A stretch of 64,000 nt of DNA from Rhizophlyctis rosea (Eukaryota > Chytridiomycota > Chytridiomycetes > Rhizophlyctidales > Rhizophlyctidaceae), in assembly GCA_027596075.1 (NCBI GenBank), contig JADGJC010000184.1:1-64000 (forward strand). The letters run 5' to 3'. Made by a program: the position numbers and the translations under genes. Of this stretch, positions 37,167-45,803 are shown in pieces; the stretch's first letter is position 1, and the number at the start of each line of letters is the position of its first letter. A model generated the notes under the pieces. The model made no database searches, had not been told where the DNA came from, and worked only from the letters and a program-made list of their open reading frames with translations.

Positions 37167-38075
37167 TCACCGCGTTGGCCGCGGAGAAATATGGATAGAG
37201 TGCTCGGGCACCCGCATCACGCACTTTTCGCAGTCTCTACGGTACCCCATACTGAATGGGATTTGTGGATATCGAGGTGAGGAGAGGCTGGCGTTGAATA
37301 ATTGTGGTGCTGCGGCTGGGGAGCATGCGGGTGTAGTTATTGAGAGAGAGTACGATGGGGATGTGATACTGTAGTAATGGCTGTGAGTTGTGGGCATGTA
37401 TTCGCGAGTGGGGCGTTGGGGTGTTCGATTTGGGTATGTGTCGGGAATTGGGGTGGATGTGTGCTGGTATGGACGTGGTGGTGTTGTGAGGTTGGACAGG
37501 GGCTGCATTACAATTGCGTGTGAAGTGGGATTAGATGCATGGGAAGTCAAACACAGTTTAGCAGAGCCAGCTTACCGCGTCCTCCATCATTGTGTCTTCC
37601 GGTCCAGCACTTCTGAGAAGACTTTGGATTTGATGAACGTCGCGCTGATCCACCGGCGAAGGTTGCTCCATAGTGCCTGCTGCCGAGATTTGGGGTATCA
37701 CTGTGTTTAGTGACGAGTATACTGGCACGTTCGAGTTTCGTGAGGTATCCGAGAGTGGGTTTGGCAGGAAGTACAGGGAAGGTTGTTGTTCTGGCAATGC
37801 GTTATCAGGACGCGGTGGAAAGAAAGTTGGTTGAGAGCGTCGTTCGATTTGGTGTCGTTTCTGGTGTTCATAATATGGTGAGCTTTTATGATCTCTGACT
37901 TTCACTTCTCACTGCGTTTCTTCCGGCCAACTCGACGAACTTGGCGTCCACACGCAAAAAGGTAACAACTCACTGATGAAATGTCTGTCGCTTCGTCCAA
38001 CTTTCGTTTTCGTTGAGGTGACGTCGTCGGAAACGTTACATCACTCGGCGCCGGGTCCGCAAAGAGAAATTCCAT
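37167..38075 (-). CDS. Pro/Ser-rich protein with C-terminal GYRxDCxxC motif
   Basis: The last exon ends IPFSMGYRRDCEKCVMRVP EHSIHI..., resembling a C-terminal signature, GYR.DC.KC..RVP.H, that I recall from uncharacterised fungal proteins. It is joined by a convincing intron (gtaagctgg ... aatgcag, about 37577-37506) after ...DTMMEDA to an upstream exon rich in Gln/Pro/Ser/Asn. The most likely N-terminal exon starts MEFLFADPAPSDVTF at 38075 and ends DEATDISS at a gtgagt donor. The junction between exon 1 and exon 2 does not settle to one frame, so the N-terminus is uncertain. The two Cys in DCEKC could bind metal. No function is assigned. Confidence 0.55.
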
Positions 38076-39293
38076 CTTGTTTCTGAGTTTTCCAAAGAGC
38101 GTAGATGTTTAGATGAACCGTAAGAAAGGGAGCGAACAGGCAGTTGCTTGGATGGTACTGCGGAATCCCCTTTGGGTTCCTCGCACAGTGACGACACATC
38201 GCAGCAAGCCACAACGCCACGCTGATCACGACCACCAAAACCCACCACCAATGTCCAATGATGCTTCGCTGCCTCGCCTTTCCCTCTAAAATTCTTCAAT
38301 TTAGCTGTTCCGTCATGGTTCATCCTCCCTCTATGCTCCAGGGGGGGCTGTAATGTCGCCATGACTTGCAAAAGCCATGAGGGTGGCAAGCCCCTGTAAA
38401 GACAGAGCCAACTTCCTCATACAAGGTCGAGACGGTTGACATGATGCAGCGTACCGGGATGCATCGTAGCGCGACCCTCTTCATCTTTGTTTTCATCCAT
38501 CATCCTCAAGCTTCATCATGACAGCGGTTGGATATCTTTGCAACCCAGGCTACCCCAATTCATCACACTCTGTGTGACGTGCAGTGGTAGTCTTGTTTGC
38601 CGGGATGCCCAACGACGTCGCCATCCTCCGACCCCAAGCTCCCGCTTTCATCCGCTAGTCCGAGCAAATGGATGGAAGTGGTGGTTGCTCCATCAGCGCA
38701 AACTGATGGCTCTTTCTGATAGGCTAGCCTCAGCTGATTCAGAAAGGTTTGGGTTGGTGATGGTATCCGACAGTGCAAGCCCAGCAAATTTGAGGGCTGC
38801 ACAGTGGAAATTGTGGAGGGAGAACAGCTCAGCAAATTCGAGGGCTGTCAAGTCTAACCACTCAAATCTAGATCGCTTAGTCCTCCAACCTTCCGCATGC
38901 GCTTTAACTTGGTTAGCCCGAGTCAGGTGGTTGCGCAATGCACATTTCCTGTTGGTTAGTCCAGCCTTTAGGAGTTTGGTTGGTGACTTCGCGCACACTG
39001 CTTCGATGATAGCTTGCGGTGCGCCTGCATTGCGTTCAGCGTAATAAAGCTTCACATGTCTCCAACATACCAACGGTCGGGGGGCGTACGCTGACTTCCG
39101 GAGGTCCCTGGGAGCAACTTGTGCGGGAGGTTGCACGCTCTGTCATTCGTTTGCTATGAGGCCTTTGATCTTCCTGGCCGACTACTCAAGAATCTCTTCG
39201 TTTCCGAGGGAGCATTACATTTAGGGATACAAGTTTGGCCGTCGTTGACTCGGTGGTCCCCCGTCTCTGGTTCCGGGACGTCACTTTCTTGTA

Positions 39294-39349
39294 GTCTCCG
39301 CTGTGCAGGCAACCCACGGTTTGAGCAGGTTCAACTCCTGCCGGAGACA
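39294..39349 (+). tRNA. Truncated tRNA-like structure
   Basis: Positions 39294-39300 (GTCTCCG) pair perfectly with 39342-39348 (CGGAGAC), followed by A as discriminator. The T arm (GCAGG, TTCAACT, CCTGC) abuts the acceptor strand exactly as in a tRNA. Between them is one 5-bp arm (CTGTG/CACGG with a 9-nt loop) and TTTGA. At 56 nt it lacks one arm, so it is either a tRNA pseudogene or a relic. A second 5' acceptor match, GTCTCTG at 39263, would give 87 nt but without clear inner arms. Confidence 0.35.
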
Positions 39350-39439
39350 TAACAATTACAGCAAACGAGTCAAAAGCAATTCTACACTTTGTTACATAGA
39401 TCTCACGGTCACTTGAACATGATGCACTTGACGAATTAT

Positions 39440-39518
39440 GACTCCGAAAGGGATTCGAACCCTTCTTGCGCCAGTGCATCTCCCACACTGACGCAATCCC
39501 CCAAACGGGACCGGAGCC
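39440..39518 (-). tRNA. tRNA-like cloverleaf with extended anticodon arm
   Basis: Read on the minus strand, GGCTCCG at the 5' end pairs with CGGAGTC at the 3' end (one G-U). Next come a D-like arm TCCC/GGGA and a long 11-bp arm TTGCGTCAGTG/CACTGGCGCAA with a 9-nt loop TGGGAGATG. The T arm AAGGG-TTCGAAT-CCCTT contains a consensus B box (GGTTCGAATCC). Total 79 nt. The long middle arm and lack of a normal U33 loop make a working tRNA doubtful; a pseudogene or SINE head is likelier. Confidence 0.35.
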
Positions 39519-40773
39519 GGGTGTCCTAACAGCGGCAGGGTTTCTCCTTTGAAAAACTCACTGCCTATCAGCCGAAAGTGGCACTCTATTCCATCCATTC
39601 TTTCCATTCTCAAATTCATCGTTGGAAATGATGGACCATTTATGATGTGCCAACGTGTCGTTATGTTTGAAATCTATTTGGGCGCGGCGAGTGTACGAAC
39701 GAGCAGGTGAAGGGGTCTGTGCCTACGAGCCTAGCACGAGGAAACGTTTGATCAGTCTCTCTCGCATATCAAGTGTTTGAAGCTATGCAGATTACACCTG
39801 ACGAAGAAGGAATGAACATGCCCCAACATAATCCAAATCACAATCCGCTGGATTATATTCAATGCTTGTGGCCACTTGCGCAATTGATGGTGAGGATTCG
39901 GAGATTTGGTAGAAAAAGTGGAAGGAAGATCAACGATTGTCCAGCTGATGAAGACTGCGAGGCACCACAAATGTAAGAGTCTCAATACAACCCGAAGAGA
40001 ATGCCACAGATGTAGATCGTACCTGTTATAGCTCATTTGAAACGGACGAAGGCGGTTTCCGGCTTGTTGGCTTGAGATGGTCTCGATTGTTGACCTGAGA
40101 ACAAGCGTTTGTTCAATGACACTCATTTAGGAAAGCGTAACATGGATTGTACGAAACTCACCTCCAGATTTTAGTGGAGGTTCGTCTTGCCGAAGCCCCA
40201 TTGGGGGCTCGAGTCAGCTTCTAAAAGCAACGCAGAATCAGTCCTACTAAATAAGTTATATGTGACGAAACGAGAGTAGCATCCACTGGACACATGCAAG
40301 GTGCTCCAAAAAGGATGGCACCGTGAAGGGGGAAGACAGCGAGATTCCCTCTCAAAACCGCGGGTTACCCGGTTTTAGTCCTCGGAAAACGCTAGCTAAG
40401 CCGGCACTAGTCAACTATTTCGTTTGCGAGTCGTGGGTATGCTCCTCGTCTCGTCACCTCGGACAACAGCGTTGGTCACTTAACTGAATGTGGAGACGGA
40501 GGAAGCCCAAGATCCAAAGATGTTGGGGTAGATGTTGCTTGTTAGGAAGGAACTCGAGAGGATATTGTATATTCATGCCGATCGCGGGACTTGCAGTGCA
40601 CAATGCAAGCTGAATTGTTGAGGGAAAGGAGGCAGCGGGGGCTTCTCCGTCATCGGACTCATTGCGAATTTGCGCGTGAGTTGGTGAGGTGGACATGCGC
40701 GGTGGCTGCACCTTACCGGTCAGAAGCACACTGCACATGCACATCCTCGCCCAAGTCCAGGGAGTCCTCTCTC

Positions 40774-43421
40774 ATGTCTTCAGCTACAAAAAGTTGCAAA
40801 AAGCGAGCACGCAGGAAGGTACCTTTTCTGATAACTATCTTCACTTGCAACAGCAGCCACTGCAAAATGGCAGAGAACTTGCCTCTGGAGCTATTTCCCA
40901 CCCTTTCCACTACATGTTGTCTGCAATCAGTCGGTCGGCTTCGCCAACTCTCAAAGCGCCACCACAACTTCCTTACCGCCCGTGAGGTCATATCTCCCCG
41001 CCTCGGAACAGTTGCTTACCTTTGCTGGTCCGCATATCACGGTTACGCCCAAAATATTGAACGTCTACAGTCAGAAATTGAAACTCTCAAGCTTTGTGCG
41101 GACGAGTATGTTAGCAAGCTGGAAAAGCTTGGGGTGAAGCTCCTGGATCCAAGTCATCAATATTACCTGCGTCCCTGGTCTGTCGATGCTTAGGACCTAT
41201 CACACAACAGTTATGCTGTACTCATGTGGGTGGCGATTCACGGAGCTGAAGCACACAACGGATCAAAGTTTACGGATTGTCTCGCAATAATCCACCTCTG
41301 TGCAGCACACTTCCCAACACTAAGCTCCGAACCCTACCCTTCCACTTCCAAGTTGCTGAAGTTCCTGCAGATTCGCAAACATCCCTCTCCACACGTCCTC
41401 ACCGTGGAAGAAGTGTTGTATAGAGCAATAGAACTCACGACCTCCCCATCCGTCCATCCTCTCCTGAATCAACTCATCTCACTTTGTCCCGATGAGTTCG
41501 GCGCTCTGGTCAGCATGGCCTCAGCAATCCGACAGAACAACATTATAGCGGTCAAAGCAATTCTAGCCCGCAACTATGTCTCCCATCCCTCATTCTATTG
41601 GCATTCACTCCTTTCTCAGCCTAGAACCCACCACTTCCTGACAATAATGACANNNNNNNNNNCACGACCTCCCCATCCGTCCATCCTCTCCTGAATCAAC
41701 TCATCTCACTTTGTCCCGATGAGTTCGGCGGTCTGGTCAGCATGGCCTCAGCAATCCGACAGAACACGACCTCCCCATCCGTCCATCCTCTCCTGAATCA
41801 ACTCATCTCACTTTGTCCCGATGAGTTCGGCGGTCTGGTCAGCATGGCCTCAGCAATCCGACAGAACACGACCTCCCCATCCGTCCATCCTCTCCTGAAT
41901 CAACTCATCTCACTTTGTCCCGATGAGTTCGGCGGTCTGGTCAGCATGGCCTCAGCAATCCGACAGAACACGACCTCCCCATCCGTCCATCCTCTCCTGA
42001 ATCAACTCATCTCACTTTGTCCCGATGAGTTCGGCGCTCTGGTCAGCATGGCCTCAGCAATCCGACAGAACAACATTATAGCGGTCAAAGCAATTCTAGC
42101 CCGCAACTATGTCTCCCATCCCTCATTCTATTGGCATTCACTCCTTTCTCAGCCTAGAACCCACCACTTCCTGACAATAATGACACACTTCCTGAACCAT
42201 GGCGCCAGTGTAAACCACCTTGTTCTCGGCCCGGCATCCTGCATCCATGGACCCTCTCCATGCTGGACCTATATACGGACACCTCGCAATCACGAATGGT
42301 TGTTGCAGCTGAAAAAGTTGCTTGAGATTGGTAGTGACATAGGTGTGATCCTGGAAGAACAACTTGATATAGCTGTTTCATGGAAAAAACGTGATGTCCT
42401 TGAGATACTCCTGGCACAGGGGGCACGGAGCTCAGCCATATTGACCAGGAGCATTGGGTGGAAGGATTACGAGATGCTCAAATTGGTTCTTGGTTTGCCT
42501 GGGGTACACCCAAATGAGCGACGGGGTTTTAGATGGAAGTGGAAGTTGAAGGGACGGGAAGATATTGTGGACTTAATCCTTGATATGGTTCGCAGTGGTG
42601 GTTCGGAAGGGCACGCACATGAACGGTGGTACATTCGGGCGGAACTACTACGCTTTGCCATTCGCAAAGGGCATGATCATCTGATACGGCGGATTTTCCA
42701 GGATGGGTTGGATGAAGCGGTGAAGCCCAAGGTGCTCATATGGAGTGTTACATCCGGACGGGGTGATTTGGTCCGCACGCTTTTGGACCAGCACGGGGTG
42801 GCTGCCAATCTGGACAATAGCGCTGCACTGGTGGCGGCACTTGATCACGTGCAATGTGATTTGAGGATTGTGCGGTTGCTGGTTGGTGCTGGGGCAGATG
42901 TTAGCACTCGGAAGGGGGCAGTATTGCTGAAGGCTGTTCAACGAGGGAACGTTAGGGCTGTAGAGTGGTTACTTCGAAATGGCGCGGATGTCAATGCTCG
43001 GCAAGGGGCGGTTTTGCTGGAAGCTGTTCAACGATGGAATGTTAGTGCTGTTGAGTGCTTACTTCGTTCTGGGGCGGACTTGAAGAGGGGAAGAAGTGTC
43101 GGACAGGGAAGCAGATAGGTCGACGCTTTAGTGTACGGTGTGCAGAATGGGGCAGGTTTGAAGACGGTAGAAGAGTTGGTCAAACGTTTGGTGCGGTACG
43201 GGGGGCGGGAGTGGTTGGGTCCGGTGCTGGAGGAATCCATCAACCATCACCGCAATGGATTGGTAACTATGTTGGTGCAGTTGGGCGTTCCTTTGCCCAT
43301 CGGGGACTCTTTGGGCTCTTTGGAGAAGATGGGCAAAATCTATGACCCCATCCGCCAAGCACTTGCCGCACGGAACGGGATCCACTTCGTCTCATCAGCT
43401 CGTGTTGTTAGTAAATCATAA
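40774..43421 (+). CDS. F-box-like / ankyrin-repeat protein with tandem 34-residue array and assembly gap
   Basis: The N-terminal part (MAENLPLELFPTLSTTC... at 40867; an in-frame upstream Met at 40774) looks like a short F-box followed by helices. An in-frame TAG at 41191 is removed if a 60-nt intron (41134-41193, gtgaag...gcttag, phase 0) is spliced. Then follow 34-residue repeats (TTSPSVHPLLNQLISLCPDE...), one before and four after ten Ns at 41653-41662. After the array come about eight ankyrin-type units (e.g. VRLLVGAGADVSTRKGAVLL). A second in-frame TAG at 43116 ends one form. A 78-nt candidate intron (43041-43118) would instead continue the frame to 43421. F-box proteins with ankyrin repeats usually pick targets for ubiquitin ligases. 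The true copy number is unknown because of the gap. Confidence 0.6.
41436..42070 (+). repeat. 102-bp coding tandem repeat
   Basis: Near-identical 102-bp units start at 41436, then (after ten Ns) at 41663, 41765, 41867 and 41969. Each encodes 34 residues in the same frame. The first and last units read ggcgctctgg; the middle three read ggcggtctgg. The 217 bases at 41436-41652 appear identical to 41969-42185, so the sequence before the gap repeats that after it. Confidence 0.92.
41653..41662. other. Assembly gap (10 Ns)
   Basis: Ten unknown bases inside the tandem array. Flanked by duplicated sequence; likely a failed overlap of contig ends rather than a real gap of 10 bp. Confidence 0.98.
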
Positions 43422-43857
43422 AGTTATCAAAGTCTGCTTATCCCTGTCGCCTGAAAAGACCGCATGAATTTGAATCAGTCGCATGTTATTGGGTTTCTAT
43501 GCTGCCACGATAATGAGGATTTCGATGAGAAGTCTTTCGGCCTGAAAATCAACGCAATAGTGTAATCGCACCCACACCGGGGGTGCTTGCTCATCGCTGA
43601 CCAAGCAGATCTCATGCTGTGTAACCCTTCTGGATTGGCATGAAAGGAAGACGTGGCAGCTTCAGGGCTTTTCGTCCAACTAACCTTTCTCCCCTCAAAC
43701 CCATCTCAACCTTTGATTCTGGACTTTGACCCATTTCCTTCATTTTTACATAAATAACGCTTTACGATCCACCCTTCTGTCGTGACAGTCATCATCAACC
43801 CATCTTCAAATCTCACCCTGAACCGGCATCCGTTCCCCTCCCGTTCTCTTAACCAAC
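43422..43857. promoter_or_regulatory. Intergenic, ankyrin gene 3' end to SDR start
   Basis: About 440 bp with no frame of interest. A T-rich taaataacg element sits at 43750, about 110 bp before the SDR start codon. Confidence 0.35.
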
Positions 43858-45149
43858 ATGACGTCACCAACCCAAAAGGTCGCCCTCATCACTGGAGCCA
43901 CCCCCGGAGGTATCGGCTTCGCTCTCTGCAAAGAATGGGCACGTCGTGGCTTCAAGGTTTACGGAGCGGTGCGACGACCAGCTGTTGCAGAGGAAATTTC
44001 AAACGGCGGATATGGTTTTGAAGCCATTGTTTTGGATGTAACAGATCAGGATAGTATCAAGAATGGTGTCGAGAGGATCATCAGGGAACGTGGGAGAATT
44101 GACGTGTTGGTGAGTGTGGCTACTATATGTTGGAAATGCTTTTGCAGTGCAGCAGTGGGACCACATTGAGAGCAGGCAGGAGGCCAAGGCCGCAGCATTT
44201 TGTTTGTGGCGCAGTAGAGTGAAGGCACAGCCATCATGAAACTCAATAATGTACTTGCGAGCTCTAAAAGAATTTGCCAAGGTCTTCTCGATTATGATGA
44301 CCACACTCCATTGGAAAGCGATCCCGAAAGTTTACTACGCGCATGGACTGCATTAACCGTATGCGTTCACACTTAGATCAACAATGCAGGAGTATCTTAC
44401 CCGAATCCCATCACCGAAACGGACCTGCAAGGCATCAAATCTCTCTTCGAAGCGAATGTCTTCGGCCTCATAGCCATGACACAAGAAGTCTTCCCGCACA
44501 TGGCATCCAGTCGCTCGGGCCTCATCATCAACATCGGTTCCATTACGGCTTATGTGCCTACACCATGGGGTGGAGCGTATGCCGCTTCCAAGGCTTCAGT
44601 GAAATCATTGTCAAGCATCATGTGAGTGCAAAAAGATCATCTCCATTTGCAATCACATTGTATCAATACAAGTTCCGGTATCAACATACAGGCGCATGGA
44701 AATGAAACCCTTCGGTATCAAGGTGCTACACGTTGCTTTGGGAGGCGTGACCACAAATCTTCCCCAAGTAAGATCTGCCCTTTCCAGTACTTAATTGTTA
44801 AACATTCACCCACACCCTTCCGCCTCTGACCGCACAGAACTCCAAAAATCAAACCGAATCGCACCCAAACACCCTCAACTACTACCGTCCCTATCATGCC
44901 ACGGCACTTGCGGTGCGCGCAAAGACCAATGCCGGCGGCGGGACATTGCCCGATGACTTTGCGCGCCGCTTGGCAAGGCGGTGCTATGATTCTTGGTGGT
45001 GGCTGCCTACTTCGTGGTGGGTGGGAGCCAAGAGCACCTCTTTATGGTTTCTGAGCGCGTTGCCTGAGGTGGCTATGGAGTTCTTGGTGGGTTGGTTGTA
45101 CGGGTTTCGCAGGCGACCTGAGGCTATTCAAGGTGGAAAGAGGGAGTAG
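43858..45149 (+). CDS. Short-chain dehydrogenase/reductase, AYR1-like
   Basis: Start MTSPTQKVALITGATPGGIG at 43858 with the Rossmann TGxxxGxG; then LDVTDQDS and GRIDVL. A 260-nt intron (about 44110-44373) joins INNAGV. The catalytic serine lies in NIGSITAY and the YxxxK pair in YAASKA. The exon after 44700 has PFGIKVLHVALGGVTTN. The C-terminal part (to 45149) has a Trp-rich stretch SWWWLPTSWWVG and WLYGFRRRP that may touch membrane. The closest known type is the yeast 1-acyl-dihydroxyacetone-phosphate reductase (AYR1), NADPH-dependent, in ER, lipid droplets and mitochondria. The TGATPGGIG motif fits this subgroup. Substrate is not proved. Confidence 0.85.
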
Positions 45150-45803
45150 AGGGAACTGGCTTTTTCAGAGTAGGAACATCACGACATCCAAGTGTAGACC
45201 TTCTCAGTACTATAGAATATTCAGCGCGGTCCTGGGCAGGACCGACGTGCTTGGCCGCAGACACTGTCCAATCGTGCATGACCATGTTGCGCGCATTCTG
45301 CATACCTAGCCTCCAGCCGTTTCACAGTGCAAGTCGGCACAGATCCTGCTCGAAGATGGGTGGCTTGGTCAAGGACCTGCGCGATTTTAGCCGCCTGTGA
45401 TCTGAACTAATGGGTATCCCACGTCGCCGCTGGCCAACACCTCACACAGACATCTTGCACTTCACATCCAAGCACCTACCAAACAACGTCAAGGGACAGA
45501 GTTTGCCAAATCCCAATACTGTGACACGTGACCTTTGGGTTTGGTTCAGTTGGTTTTGCAATGTGCTGCGTCTGCCGTGCAACATGGGCCTGGCGGAGGC
45601 TCCGATGTTGTAGAGAGATGCTCAGCCTTTGTGTCACAACAGCCGAGCCTCCTTCGACAAGCACCAGAAGTTTCTTCCGCTCTGTCAAAAACCCGCCCCC
45701 TCCGGCCCATTTGGTTCTTCTCAATGAATATAGCCACGAAAGTTACGAAGTTGCGAGGATTGATTGGAAACGAGGCCGTATCGCAAGTTCCTGATGGTCA
45801 AAT
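45150..45803. promoter_or_regulatory. Intergenic, 5' region of the kinase-Sel1 gene
   Basis: About 650 bp. A perfect 7-bp hairpin CGGTCCT-GGGC-AGGACCG at about 45219-45236 lies just downstream of the SDR stop. Open frames across 45535-45800 have no recognisable domain. Confidence 0.35.

Larger units (their letters stand above)
38076..40773. other. 2.7-kb gene-poor interval
   Basis: No convincing protein gene. On the minus strand (38235-38041) one frame encodes a membrane-like segment HWWWVLVVVISVALWLAAMC, but it has no clear start. Two tRNA-like structures occur at 39294-39518 and several hairpins at 40160-40370, listed separately. Confidence 0.4.

Noticed and set aside
36952..37374. 140-codon plus-strand frame
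   Set aside because: Antisense to the last exon of the minus-strand gene, which has a better supported intron and C-terminal motif.
38041..38389. Membrane-protein frame HWWWVLVVVISVALWLAAMC
   Set aside because: No start codon or splice acceptor gives a full gene; overlaps the possible 5' exon of the 37.2-kb gene. Left as a note.
41191..43118. TAG read as an amino acid (recoded stop)
   Set aside because: Aconitase and FluG end with TAG at family-typical ends; both in-frame TAGs here can be removed by 3n introns with GT-AG ends.
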